Shown here: positions 52,353-61,696 of the stretch, piece after piece
Layout: the number at the start of each line of letters is the position of its first letter
Numbering within the stretch: position 1 is the stretch's first letter
Assembly: GCA_902791945.1 (NCBI GenBank)
Contig: CADAXR010000001.1
Location: forward strand, 1-64,000
Length of the DNA: 64,000 nucleotides
Origin: an uncultured Bacteroidia bacterium
GTDB lineage: Bacteria; Bacteroidota; Bacteroidia; Bacteroidales; UBA932
Reading direction: 5' to 3'
Translations under genes and position numbers: made by a program
Notes under the pieces: generated by a model
Told to the model about the DNA's origin: nothing
Databases searched by the model: none
Seen by the model: the letters and a program-made list of their open reading frames with translations, nothing else

Positions 52353-53776
52353 TGCTTGCAGCACTTCTCATATCGGCAATTCTGGAAGGAATCGTGATTT
52401 CCTCTCCCGCCCATCCGAATCTGGACGATGCAGTACAGTCCAATTACCGCAGCGTGTCATTCACGCAGAATGGCCGGACTGCCTACATCGAAGTGCAGGA
52501 CGGGGACAGGTGGCGTGGAGTAAAACTTGTTTTCCAGCACCTTGATCCCGAAGCCCGTAAACTGGAGCGTTATTCAAAGGTAAAAATAGATATATCCGGG
52601 GCCGTCGTGGAAGAAGGAGGACGAGTGGTACGGGAAATCCCCAACGGGGCCGTAATTTCGGTGACGCCAGGGACAAAAGACGATGTCCCGGAAAAGGTCC
52701 GTCGCGTCGGCGAACTTACGGAGGACGACCTTTACACCTGGGTTAGCATCCCTGAGAGTGAATTCGTGTTCAAAGACGGGTCCTATTGTGACATCCTGGA
52801 ATCTTATGCCGGGATGATGGGGACTTGGCAGACCCTTATGACAGACAGCGCTGGATCACCGTTCTATGCCGTTTTCAACACCAGGGTGCGCTGGAGAAGG
52901 ACAGGTAGCGGCGTCCCCTGCGGTAGCGGCACCGTCTCAGGCATCCTGGTCAAATCCGACCTCGTCCGTTATGGCCGTACTCACATTCCTCAGATACGCG
53001 TCCTCGAGGAAGAAGACTTCTGTCTGGAGCGGGACGGCAAGTCGTCATTCTCCACCATCTGCGAGTGGAACTGGAACGACAACGCCGATTCTTTCAGAAC
53101 GACGGAAGGAGATATGCATTATATCAAGAGGCAGAAAGTCCTAGCTGATGAGGGCTCTGGTTATGTATGGACAGATTTTGAGGCGTCTACTTACCGTGGA
53201 AGGGATTTGAACAACCCTGTGGTGGAGCCGGACAACGGCTATGTCAGGGGGCACCGCGGCCAGGTCCTGAGGGGCTCGATGCAGGTAAGGACTATGGCGA
53301 AGAACTGGTGGGACTGGGGCAGCGACTGTGGCAACGGCCTTATGATACAGTTCTCCACGGAGGGGATTTCAGGGGACATCCTTTGCCTTGATTTCAACTT
53401 CGGCGCCGGCGACAACAGTGCCTTCAACACCAGGATGTGTCCTGTCTACTGGGGAGTGGAGGTGTCCGTGGATAACAAAGTCTTTGCGCTTCTGGACATC
53501 CCTCCGATAGTCCTCCGCCCGCTTCCCTGGTGGGAAAAAGACATTGACGGGGTCCACTACGTGACCTCGATGGAATGCGGCCTCGGGCTTACGGCCCATC
53601 AGGTACGCCTGCCTTCCACTCTTTTCGGCAGAAAAGAAGTGTATGTCCGGATATGCCCGGTCAGCCGGAGGGCGTATTCCCTCGCCCTCGAGGGCTCCGA
53701 CAACTGGAGCCTCCGTCCCAACCAGGAGAACTGGACTTTTATTGAATTCGGCACAATAGCGATACGTTACAGATGA
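52352..53776 (+). CDS. DUF5689 protein (copy 3), short N-terminus
   Basis: A 474-residue protein that starts almost directly in the DUF5689 domain: EGIVISSPAHPNLDDA aligns with YLEGYIVSDRA of copy 2, then LERYSKVKIDISGA, DLYTWVSIPESEF, and a C-terminal sandwich starting STICEWNWND. It has no BACON-like domains and no lipobox. The first 18 residues (MLAALLISAILEGIVISS) are hydrophobic and might act as a weak signal, but they also seem to be part of the domain. ATG 52,352 uses the last base of the previous TAA stop. It is either a truncated member delivered another way or a mis-started one. Confidence 0.75.
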   Translation: MLAALLISAILEGIVISSPAHPNLDDAVQSNYRSVSFTQNGRTAYIEVQDGDRWRGVKLVFQHLDPEARKLERYSKVKIDISGAVVEEGGRVVREIPNGAVISVTPGTKDDVPEKVRRVGELTEDDLYTWVSIPESEFVFKDGSYCDILESYAGMMGTWQTLMTDSAGSPFYAVFNTRVRWRRTGSGVPCGSGTVSGILVKSDLVRYGRTHIPQIRVLEEEDFCLERDGKSSFSTICEWNWNDNADSFRTTEGDMHYIKRQKVLADEGSGYVWTDFEASTYRGRDLNNPVVEPDNGYVRGHRGQVLRGSMQVRTMAKNWWDWGSDCGNGLMIQFSTEGISGDILCLDFNFGAGDNSAFNTRMCPVYWGVEVSVDNKVFALLDIPPIVLRPLPWWEKDIDGVHYVTSMECGLGLTAHQVRLPSTLFGRKEVYVRICPVSRRAYSLALEGSDNWSLRPNQENWTFIEFGTIAIRYR

Positions 53777-55347
53777 CGCTCATTTCTCTTATATTGCAGG
53801 TGGCTGTCCTTGTGGCCGCGTGGACTTCCGACGGAGACGCTGTCCGTCTCCGGAGCGGGATGCTCCTGCGTCCCGTCCAGAAAGACAGCACGACAGTCGG
53901 TGTCGAGGCTTCAATGGACAAGGGAAGCAAATGGATGCCTTTCGGAAGCGGCATCCGCATTGGCCAGAAGGTTGCCGATGGCAGGAACCGTCCAAAGCTC
54001 ATCCCCCTTAAGGACGGTCGCGTTGCAATGCTTATGCTCTCGCATGGGTACGAATGGGTGTACCGCAGCGTCTCTTCGGATTTCGGAGGAAGCTGGACGG
54101 AGCCGGAACGACTGTTCTATTCTCCCTTCACTGACTATTCGGTCACTGTTCTCCCAAGCGGGAAATGGCTTCTTGTCAAAAACGGCCGTATAGACCAGCG
54201 GCTATGCTATCTGCCGGACGGGTTGTACGCCTATCTGTCGGACGATGAAGGCGCTTCCTGGTATGGCGGGTTGCGGCTTGACGGACGTATGGATGCCGTG
54301 TCTCCGGAGGTTAATGTTCCGGGGAACGGCACCATCTATATCAACTGGAAGTATGCTCCGGAGGACGGCCATGTGGTAGAAGCCTGCTCAGCCGAGACAT
54401 CAGAGCTGGAAATCGGACAGAGTACCCTAGATGCCATTAAGGACGCAGCCAGGGTGAAGATCGTAGCCGACAAGAATAGCGAAGCACGGGCTGAATATCT
54501 TGCGTGGCAGAAACAGATGACGGCTTCGAAATGCTCGTGGTCGTCAGTCCCTATAAGGGTTGGAACATACAATATAGAATATAAGCACGACGATCCGAAG
54601 CGTCCGTCCTGGGAGCAGCGTTTGCCGTACGTAGACTGGGTGGTTCGCCATTACGACTTTGACGTAATCGGAGTTCAGGAGCCTTTTGAGCCTGAGTATC
54701 ACGACCTTGAAAAACTGTTTGGGGACGAGTACGATTCCATATTCGCCTCCACCAATCTTGAAAAACCTGATTTCTCCAATGCCATATTCTGGAAGCGTTC
54801 CAGGGTTGAAAAACTTGATGACGGAGTTTTCTGGTACACAGAAAATCCGGGCCAGAAGAAAGGCTTTGGTGGCGAAAGTTCGCGCCTTTGCATCTGGGCA
54901 AAATTCCGTGACAAGAAGACGGGGTGTGTCTTTTTCCATTTCAACTCCCACTACGATTTTATCAGCAATGAGGCGATGCTTGTCAGCTCCCGCCTGCTGC
55001 TTCAGAAAGTAAGGGAAATCGCCGGGACATATCCGTCATTCTGTACTGGCGACTTTAACTGCTCGGACGGCAATCCGGCCCTGGACTGGATAGAGAACAG
55101 CGGTTTTATGGCCGATGCAAAGAAGAAGGCTGCAAAAGCAGAAAACGCTGAATATTCATCTATGCGGCGCTATGCAGCCACTGTAGAGAAAAACGGCTAC
55201 CAGCTGGATCATATATACTTTACAACCGGCAATTCAAAGGTAACATACTGGAAACTGATAATGGACGAGCACGACGGAATGCGCGGCGGCTCGGACCATA
55301 TGCCCATATATATAGACTGGATATTATCAAACAAAAACACCAAATAA
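53773..55347 (+). CDS. BNR/sialidase-like plus endonuclease-exonuclease-phosphatase (EEP) fusion
   Basis: A 524-residue exported protein with a hydrophobic start (MTLISLILQVAVLVAAW). Residues about 20-215 contain Asp-box-like propeller repeats (SSDFGGSWTEPERLF, SDDEGASWYGGLRLDG, MDAVSPEVNVPG), too short for a full sialidase. Residues about 255-515 form an EEP phosphoesterase domain with all the usual motifs: VGTYNIEY, DFDVIGVQEP, HFNSHYD, CTGDFNCSDGNP, YQLDHIYF and GGSDHMPIYIDW. This superfamily cuts DNA, phosphoinositides, sphingomyelin or other phosphodiesters. It overlaps the DUF5689 gene by ATGA, so it is translated with the binding proteins. Confidence 0.85.
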   Translation: MTLISLILQVAVLVAAWTSDGDAVRLRSGMLLRPVQKDSTTVGVEASMDKGSKWMPFGSGIRIGQKVADGRNRPKLIPLKDGRVAMLMLSHGYEWVYRSVSSDFGGSWTEPERLFYSPFTDYSVTVLPSGKWLLVKNGRIDQRLCYLPDGLYAYLSDDEGASWYGGLRLDGRMDAVSPEVNVPGNGTIYINWKYAPEDGHVVEACSAETSELEIGQSTLDAIKDAARVKIVADKNSEARAEYLAWQKQMTASKCSWSSVPIRVGTYNIEYKHDDPKRPSWEQRLPYVDWVVRHYDFDVIGVQEPFEPEYHDLEKLFGDEYDSIFASTNLEKPDFSNAIFWKRSRVEKLDDGVFWYTENPGQKKGFGGESSRLCIWAKFRDKKTGCVFFHFNSHYDFISNEAMLVSSRLLLQKVREIAGTYPSFCTGDFNCSDGNPALDWIENSGFMADAKKKAAKAENAEYSSMRRYAATVEKNGYQLDHIYFTTGNSKVTYWKLIMDEHDGMRGGSDHMPIYIDWILSNKNTK

Positions 55348-55349
55348 CC

Positions 55350-55484
55350 ATGTTAAAAAAATGCATTTACAATGCTCCGGACACAAAGAGTATGGACACT
55401 ATGACGGAAGTCACTTTCTGTCAGAGCGGGAATATCCCCGGAAAACTGGAAGAGGGAGACCTCTTCGACGAAGAATTCAATTAA
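55350..55484 (+). CDS. short acidic-tailed protein upstream of a fimbrillin/GLUG protein
   Basis: A 44-residue product starting MLKKCIYNAPDTKSM and ending EEGDLFDEEFN, with Cys at 5 and 24 and no signal peptide. It begins 2 nt after the EEP gene and ends 10 nt before the fimbrillin/GLUG gene. The basic/Tyr-x-x-P start and acidic aromatic end follow the layout of the small genes at 28,048, 31,600 and 61,697. The tail sequence is not directly alignable with theirs, so membership of one family is inference. Confidence 0.6.
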   Translation: MLKKCIYNAPDTKSMDTMTEVTFCQSGNIPGKLEEGDLFDEEFN

Positions 55485-55494
55485 CCGTTAACGT

Positions 55495-58242
55495 ATGCAA
55501 GCTATGAAAAAGAATGTTTTGTTCCGCGCTGCGTTGATGGCAGCCCTTACCCTCGGCCTTGCCCTGTCCTGCGCCAAGGAAGAAAAGATCGATCAGGATG
55601 CTGTCCCCGGCGGCGAAATCCTGCCTTCACCCTCACTTATAAGCGCTTCCATCCCGGAAGAGATAACTAAAGTCGACCTCGCCGACCTCGGTGTCGGCAG
55701 CGGTATGTCCCTTGCCTGGGCCGCCGGCGACGCCATCCGCGTCATCGCGACGGAAGGCGGCAGCGGCAACGAGGAGTTCACCATCAAGGACGGTTTCACC
55801 GCGAACAAAGCTGAATTCGAAGGAACTCCTGTCGATGGTTCGGCTTACACTGTATTTTATCCGGCCTCCTATGCGGATGTCGCTGCGATTAATGCTCGCA
55901 GCTATGTTTCCCAGGAGCAGGTCGGCAACGGTAGCGTAGCCCACCTTGAGTGGAATGCCATCGAGACCGGACTGGCCGATTATTCTTCAGTCAGTTTTAC
56001 TAATAAACAGAACGGTGCTCTGCGCTTCAAACTCCAGCTCCCGGCAGATTTCACTAAAGTGTACTCCCTTAGCCTCTATGCAACTGATGCTTCCGACGCT
56101 GCGCTTTCAGTGTTCAGCACAACCAACGGCGGCGGCGCAACGACGGACCATCTCGACCTTAACCTCCGCACGGATGCTTCCACTGACTACATAACCCTCG
56201 GTTCTGACAAAGTCCTTACCGCTTACATGATGGTCTCCTGGAACGACAACTCCCTTCCCGCAGGGACTAAACTTCTTATCAAAGTCAAAGGTGATCAGGA
56301 CGATCCCTGGGTCAAGACAAAGGAGCTCGAGTCCGCCTACACCATCGCCGGCGGCAAGGTGACCAATATCAAACTCAACAACGCCGACTGGGACGAACCC
56401 CTCTTCTGGGGCGGTGATGGCACACAGGCCAACCCGTATCAGATCAAGACACTGAAGAACCTCAAGAATTTGTTCACCGGCGAGGCGAATAAGGGGCTCT
56501 ATTACATAATGATAGATGATATCGCCCTGTCGTCAGAAGAGGCCGGCAATTTTGTTGAAATTAACAATTTCTATGGCCACCTTGACGGGAACAACCATAC
56601 CATTACAGGTCTGGGAACTCCCTTGTTCGGCGATCTTAGGGGTTGGGTGAGCAACCTTGACATAAAGGCAAATATCAGTTTCAATGGAATTGATTCCCGT
56701 ATCAAGGGTGTTGATTATGGTATGGGTATTCTTGCTCATTACATTTACAATACTGACAATGCCAACACTGTTTCCAATGTGATTACCCGTGGCTCGTTGA
56801 CAATTGATGGACTTGCGAAATCACACGCTTATCAGGTCGGTGGTATTACAGGTTCCTCCAACGGTGTCCCTCTTTCCGGTTGTAAGAATTATGCTGACAT
56901 AACAATTGAATCGGTTGATGTGGGTTCGGCTGCCTTCCGTGTATCTGGCGTGTCGGGAGTTCTTCAGTCTTCTACGAGGGTTAGCAGTGAAAACTGTGAG
57001 AACCACGGAGCCATTACGGTCAATGCCGTGACCGCAGGAGGTGAAGTCGCTATTGGCGGTGTCTTTGGTCTTCTTGCGCAAGAGAATACAGTTATCACCA
57101 ATTGCGATAATTTTGGCGCGGTTTCAGTAAACTATAGCAGTATAGGGTCTATTACCTGGAATGCCGTGGGTGGTATTGTGGGTATTTCCGGTGGTGCAGT
57201 ATCTTTGCTTAACTGCGACAATTCGGCTGCTGTTACCAATGCAAATACAGCTGCCAAGGCATATGATGGTAATACGATAGTAGCAAAATTCTCTACGGGC
57301 GGCGTGGGTGGTTACTTAAAGGGCGCCATCACTATGACATCCTGCTCGTCGACAGGAAATGTCTCCGGTGTGAGCTGGGTAGGTGGTCTTCTTGGCCGCA
57401 ACTCCAATGGTAACGCTCAAATTACCTCATGCAGGTCCACCGGAATTTTGACAACCATGGGGGCATCCGCCGTTCATTGTGTCGGCGGCATTGCCGGAGA
57501 ATTTGTCGGAACGCTCCAGAAGTCGTATTCTACAATGACTATCCAGAAGAATACCGCTCTGTCCAGAGCCGTTGGTGGTCTGGTTGGTGATGCTTATAAC
57601 TCATCTATGACTCTTATCATCAAGGAGTGCTATTATAACGGTACTATGGAAGGTGCCAGCCAGATTGGCGGACTTGTGGGCCATTCCCGCAGGAATGTTC
57701 AGATTCAGAACAGCTACTCTGCCGGTTCTATCACTGGTAATGCCGGTTATATGGCGTCCATCATCGGTTACGTCAATAACGGCGCTTCCTGCGAGGTTAC
57801 AAATTGCTACTCTAAGATGGCTGTTACCACAACGGCCAGCGGAAATGCAATTGGTGGCCTTATCGGTGGTGCAGATACCACTACAAATACTTGGAATGTC
57901 TCCGGCCTTCTCGCATGGAACAGTTCCATTTCTTTCAATACGAACAACACTACTGATGGTGTGATTATCGGTCAGATTCATTCCGGAACCAGTTCGGCTT
58001 CCACTTCCTTCAGCAACTGCTGGTATAGAAACGACCTTACCTATCTGGTAAAAGGGAATCCTAAAGATATCTCTACTGACTCTGCTGACGTAAGTGAAGG
58101 TGGAAAGAAGATATATAACGGCAAGCCGGCTGATGCCGGGGTTTCCTGTCAGGATAAGGCTATCGCACTCGGTTGGTCCACATCCATCTGGAAACTGGAC
58201 AACACCGATGGCTATCCTACTCTTAAGAACGTTGTAGAATAA
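55495..58242 (+). CDS. fimbrillin-like and GLUG-repeat surface lipoprotein (copy 1)
   Basis: A 915-residue lipoprotein (signal ending LGLALSC). I keep ATG 55,495 rather than 55,504 because its upstream context TAACCGTTAACGT closely matches that of susC at 43,153. Residues about 40-300 are fimbrillin-like (SLAWAAGDAIRVI, FYPASYADVAAI). From LFWGGDGTQANPYQIKTL (about 302) a right-handed-helix-type region with many GLUG repeats follows (e.g. VGGIVGISGGAVSLLNCDN, GGLLGRNSNGNAQITSC, GGLVGHSRRNVQIQNSYS; about 447-795). GLUG repeats occur in adhesins and large secreted proteins. No catalytic motif is visible. Confidence 0.82.
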   Translation: MQAMKKNVLFRAALMAALTLGLALSCAKEEKIDQDAVPGGEILPSPSLISASIPEEITKVDLADLGVGSGMSLAWAAGDAIRVIATEGGSGNEEFTIKDGFTANKAEFEGTPVDGSAYTVFYPASYADVAAINARSYVSQEQVGNGSVAHLEWNAIETGLADYSSVSFTNKQNGALRFKLQLPADFTKVYSLSLYATDASDAALSVFSTTNGGGATTDHLDLNLRTDASTDYITLGSDKVLTAYMMVSWNDNSLPAGTKLLIKVKGDQDDPWVKTKELESAYTIAGGKVTNIKLNNADWDEPLFWGGDGTQANPYQIKTLKNLKNLFTGEANKGLYYIMIDDIALSSEEAGNFVEINNFYGHLDGNNHTITGLGTPLFGDLRGWVSNLDIKANISFNGIDSRIKGVDYGMGILAHYIYNTDNANTVSNVITRGSLTIDGLAKSHAYQVGGITGSSNGVPLSGCKNYADITIESVDVGSAAFRVSGVSGVLQSSTRVSSENCENHGAITVNAVTAGGEVAIGGVFGLLAQENTVITNCDNFGAVSVNYSSIGSITWNAVGGIVGISGGAVSLLNCDNSAAVTNANTAAKAYDGNTIVAKFSTGGVGGYLKGAITMTSCSSTGNVSGVSWVGGLLGRNSNGNAQITSCRSTGILTTMGASAVHCVGGIAGEFVGTLQKSYSTMTIQKNTALSRAVGGLVGDAYNSSMTLIIKECYYNGTMEGASQIGGLVGHSRRNVQIQNSYSAGSITGNAGYMASIIGYVNNGASCEVTNCYSKMAVTTTASGNAIGGLIGGADTTTNTWNVSGLLAWNSSISFNTNNTTDGVIIGQIHSGTSSASTSFSNCWYRNDLTYLVKGNPKDISTDSADVSEGGKKIYNGKPADAGVSCQDKAIALGWSTSIWKLDNTDGYPTLKNVVE

Positions 58243-58249
58243 TCTCTCC

Positions 58250-58285
58250 ATGGTCAGGGGCGGGGAGCCCTCTGCCCCTGACCAT
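58250..58285 (+). terminator. intrinsic terminator or attenuator
   Basis: ATGGTCAGGGGC / GCCCCTGACCAT (58,250-58,261 and 58,274-58,285) make a perfect 12-bp stem with a GC-rich loop, followed by TATTT. It lies between the two fimbrillin/GLUG genes, where it may lower read-through to the downstream genes. Confidence 0.75.
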
Positions 58286-58308
58286 TATTTCCTGTAAACG
58301 GAAAGCGT

Positions 58309-60786
58309 ATGAAAAGAAAACTTTGGATACTGGTTGTGCTTGCGGGCTCGATATGTGCCTGTCAGAAACTCCCGCCGGTGAATGAGCCGGAAGGGGAGCG
58401 GCAGGAGCAGGAAGAGGAGCCCGGCCTGCCGGGCATAGACGACACGTCCGGCCCCGCGCTGATTGGTGCGGAGATCCCTCCGGTAGTGCCCACAAAGGTG
58501 TCGCTCACTGCGGGTGACGCCCCCGGGCTCTCTCTCGCCTGGGAGGCGGGCGACTGCCTGCGGATTATTCCGGGCGGTTTCCAGTCCGGGGAAGTGTTCA
58601 CCATTGTAGAGGAAGGAATGACACCTTCCAGAGCCGGCTTTTCCGGTAAGCCGCTCAGTGGAAGCAGTTTTACTGTGCTGTATCCCGGTACTTTCGCCGA
58701 TGAGGCTGCCTGGAAAGCCCGCAGCTATGCAGGTCAGGTGCAGACAGGAAACGGCTCCACGGCCCACCTTGAGTGGAATGCGAGGGTGTCCGGCCTGTCT
58801 TACTACGGCTCGGTGTTCTTCGCTTCGCTTTCCGGTCAGGAGTACTCGCAGAACGGCGTAGTCAAATTCGCTTTCTCTCTTCCTGAGCGCTTCGCTTCGC
58901 TTGAGAGCATCTCCCTGACACTGCCTGACGCTGTCATACCTTCAACCAACGATACGGAGTCAGAATTTGTTTCCTCCCTTTCCCTCGGTCTTGAGGACCT
59001 TGGGATTACCGCTGATGCAAGAGACATCACTGCATATATGATGGTCTCCCCGAAGGAGGTTCAGCTTGCGCCCGGGAGCACGTACGTCATTACCCTTGCC
59101 GGCCCCGGGGGCCAGACGGAGGACATAGAGAAGACCGTCGGGGAAGACGGACTTGTGATTGGAGGAGGACGGGTTACAGCCATATCGCTCGATGCTGAAG
59201 ACCTTCAGGAGCCCCTGTTCTGGGCCGGCGAAGGTACTCAAGCGTCTCCTTACGAAATCAAGACGCTAAAGCACCTGCAGAATATGAATGACCTGATTGC
59301 TTCCAATGCCGGGGCTTCCAAGTTGTATTTCAAGCTGATAGATGATATCGATATGGAAGGAGTTGATTGGCTGTACAAAAACAACAGTATCAATAACAAC
59401 TACCCCATCGACTTCAACGGTGGCGGCCACACCATCAGGAACTTTTCCATGACAAACTGGAGTGCATCCTTCTTCGGAGCGATCAAGGGAGAAGTCTATG
59501 ACGTCAAATTCAAGGATGCGACCATCATTACCAACCCTACAAGCGCCTCCAGGGGCGGATTGTTAGCATACCGTGCCGGTGGCGCCGACACACCAGCCTA
59601 TATCCATGATGTGACCGTTGATGGGCTTTCCGTTACAGGTACTACCTCAGCCGTCGGTGGTCTTGTAGGTGCACTTACCAATGGGACAATCGAGAATTGC
59701 TCGATAACCGGGCTGACAGTCAGTGCACAGGCTATAGCCGGCGGCATCGCCGGAGAGATTCTGGATGCTGCCTCAACCATTTCCGGATGCTCTGTTTCCG
59801 GGACAATATCCAGTACAGGAAGCAACGTGGGCGGGATTGTCGGAAATAATGATGAGTCCGCAGGAGAACTCACGATAAGCAACTGCTCGGTCTCCGGAAA
59901 TCTTCTGGCAAAATCCCAGATTGGAGGCATCATAGGACGCAGCAAGGCCGCCGTGTGTAATATTTCACTCTGCAGGACTTCCGGCACATTCTCATCCAAC
60001 AGGACAGGCGATTACGGCTATCTTGGAGGGATTGGCGGCATCATGGGGCCCTGCAACGTTAGTAAATGTCTTGTGGAGGCGACTCTTAGCGGAGACAAAG
60101 GCACAGGCGGGCTCATCGCTACGGCCTGGTGGGGTAACGTGCAGATATCTGAATCTGCATTTTCCGGAGACATAACCGCAAGAGGCACCCAGGATGGTGG
60201 AATTGTGGGCGCTGTTAATTCCAGCAGGAAACTCACCCTGTCTGACAGCTATTCCAGTGGCAGTATTACTGCTACGGCTGGAGGTTTCAGCGCAGGAATC
60301 CTTGGCTATCTTATGGATAACGGCTCGCTCACTATGACGAACTGCTATTCGTCCATGAATGTTAAGGTGGGCACTGCCGGAAGCAATGCCCAGGGCGGTC
60401 TTGTTGGCGGAGCCGATAAAACAACCCAGACCTGGAACGTCTCCGGATGTCTTGCCTGGAATTCCAAAATTGATTTCAGTGCGGTAAACAATACACGTAC
60501 CGACGGCGTCATCGTGGGTCGTGTCCACAGCGGATCCTCCAGCGCTTCGACCTCGCTCAAGAACTGCTGGTATCGCTATGACCTTGATTATACTGTCGGT
60601 TACACGCGCGCGCCAGGAGATGATGACGACATGACGGCTTCACCAGGCAATACCCGTTATGACGGTAAGCGCGTTGGAGACGGTGTAACATGCTCAGCCA
60701 AAGCGCAGTCGCTTGGTTGGAGTGAGGATATTTGGAATTTGTCGGCGGACTATCCGTCACTTAAGAACCTGCCGGCGAAAGAATGA
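58309..60786 (+). CDS. fimbrillin-like and GLUG-repeat surface lipoprotein (copy 2)
   Basis: An 825-residue tandem paralog of the preceding protein: lipoprotein signal (MKRKLWILVVLAGSICAC), acidic linker, fimbrillin-like domain (LSLAWEAGDCLRII, TVLYPGTFADEAAW), junction LFWAGEGTQASPYEIKTL at about residue 303, and GLUG repeats (e.g. VGGLVGALTNGTIENCS, IGGIIGRSKAAVCNISLC, AGILGYLMDNGSLTMTNC). The C-terminal module with CLAWNSKIDF and ending CSAKAQSLGWSEDIWNL matches copy 1. It is probably adhesive or ligand-binding. It is not preceded by a short gene, unlike copy 1. Confidence 0.82.
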   Translation: MKRKLWILVVLAGSICACQKLPPVNEPEGERQEQEEEPGLPGIDDTSGPALIGAEIPPVVPTKVSLTAGDAPGLSLAWEAGDCLRIIPGGFQSGEVFTIVEEGMTPSRAGFSGKPLSGSSFTVLYPGTFADEAAWKARSYAGQVQTGNGSTAHLEWNARVSGLSYYGSVFFASLSGQEYSQNGVVKFAFSLPERFASLESISLTLPDAVIPSTNDTESEFVSSLSLGLEDLGITADARDITAYMMVSPKEVQLAPGSTYVITLAGPGGQTEDIEKTVGEDGLVIGGGRVTAISLDAEDLQEPLFWAGEGTQASPYEIKTLKHLQNMNDLIASNAGASKLYFKLIDDIDMEGVDWLYKNNSINNNYPIDFNGGGHTIRNFSMTNWSASFFGAIKGEVYDVKFKDATIITNPTSASRGGLLAYRAGGADTPAYIHDVTVDGLSVTGTTSAVGGLVGALTNGTIENCSITGLTVSAQAIAGGIAGEILDAASTISGCSVSGTISSTGSNVGGIVGNNDESAGELTISNCSVSGNLLAKSQIGGIIGRSKAAVCNISLCRTSGTFSSNRTGDYGYLGGIGGIMGPCNVSKCLVEATLSGDKGTGGLIATAWWGNVQISESAFSGDITARGTQDGGIVGAVNSSRKLTLSDSYSSGSITATAGGFSAGILGYLMDNGSLTMTNCYSSMNVKVGTAGSNAQGGLVGGADKTTQTWNVSGCLAWNSKIDFSAVNNTRTDGVIVGRVHSGSSSASTSLKNCWYRYDLDYTVGYTRAPGDDDDMTASPGNTRYDGKRVGDGVTCSAKAQSLGWSEDIWNLSADYPSLKNLPAKE

Positions 60787-60790
60787 AACG

Positions 60791-61690
60791 ATGAGAAAGA
60801 TACTATATTCAATTGCAATAGCCACCCTTGCTTTTTCCTGCGCGCCGAAGCCGTATGAAGGCCCGGCCCACGTGGTGTTGATCGGGGTGGACGGATGGTC
60901 TGCATCAAGTTTTTCCGAAGGGGATTTTCCTTTTATCAAGAGTCTGGAGGACAAGGCCTCCTGGACTCTTGACAAGCGCTGTGTCTTCCCGACAGCAAGC
61001 GCCATCAACTGGATGTCAATCCTGTCCGGAGTCTCTCCTGAGTATCATGGATACGTCAGATGGGATTCCCGCAGGCCGGACATCACACCCGCATGGACGG
61101 ATGAACGCGGGAAGGTCCCGACTATATTCTCCCTTGAAAGGCAGGCGCATCCTGAAAGTGACATCCTCGTAACTTATCAGTGGGATGTGATACGTTCCCT
61201 GGTCGATTCCACGGCCGTCACCACCATCGTTGATTTCCCGCAGACAGAGGAAGGTGACTGGGAGGAGGCAGAATGGGCGTCGGAATATCTGAGGACCGAA
61301 AAGCCGAAGTTTTCCTTTATTTATTTCGGCAGTCTCGATGCCACGGGTCATAAATATGGCTGGGAATCTGAAGAGTATCTCAGCTATGCGTCGCATCTGG
61401 ACAGTGTTATAAAACACCTCATTCAAAGTGTGGAAAAAGTGTTTACGGATGACAACACGGTGTTTATCTTCACTTCCGATCACGGTGGCCACGGACATCA
61501 CCACTCCACGGAATATGTGGATCAGACGCTCCAGACTCCGCTATTCATCTGGGGGAAAGGGATAAAGAGGGGACACCGTATCGAAGCCCCTTCGGTCGAA
61601 ATGGATGTGACAGCTACGATGGCGAGACTCCTTGGAGTTGAGCCGCTTCCTCATTGGAAGGGATGCAGCATTGACGAAATCTTCGAATAA
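60791..61690 (+). CDS. type I phosphodiesterase/nucleotide-pyrophosphatase-family lipoprotein
   Basis: A 299-residue enzyme of the alkaline phosphatase superfamily (ATG 60,791 gives signal MRKILYSIAIATLAFSC). It starts VVLIGVDGWSASSF, the first metal site. The nucleophile region is FPTASAINWMSILSG, with Ser where many relatives have Thr. GSLDATGHKYG and TSDHGGHGHHHS supply the other metal ligands. The family cleaves phosphodiester or pyrophosphate bonds of nucleotides, glycerophosphodiesters or lipid headgroups. It begins 4 nt after the GLUG gene, within the operon. Confidence 0.88.
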   Translation: MRKILYSIAIATLAFSCAPKPYEGPAHVVLIGVDGWSASSFSEGDFPFIKSLEDKASWTLDKRCVFPTASAINWMSILSGVSPEYHGYVRWDSRRPDITPAWTDERGKVPTIFSLERQAHPESDILVTYQWDVIRSLVDSTAVTTIVDFPQTEEGDWEEAEWASEYLRTEKPKFSFIYFGSLDATGHKYGWESEEYLSYASHLDSVIKHLIQSVEKVFTDDNTVFIFTSDHGGHGHHHSTEYVDQTLQTPLFIWGKGIKRGHRIEAPSVEMDVTATMARLLGVEPLPHWKGCSIDEIFE

Positions 61691-61696
61691 TTGTCG

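Noticed and set aside
53773..54420. Calling the N-terminal domain of the EEP fusion an active sialidase
   Set aside because: It has only a few Asp-box-like repeats over about 200 residues and no recognisable arginine triad, too little for a sialidase.
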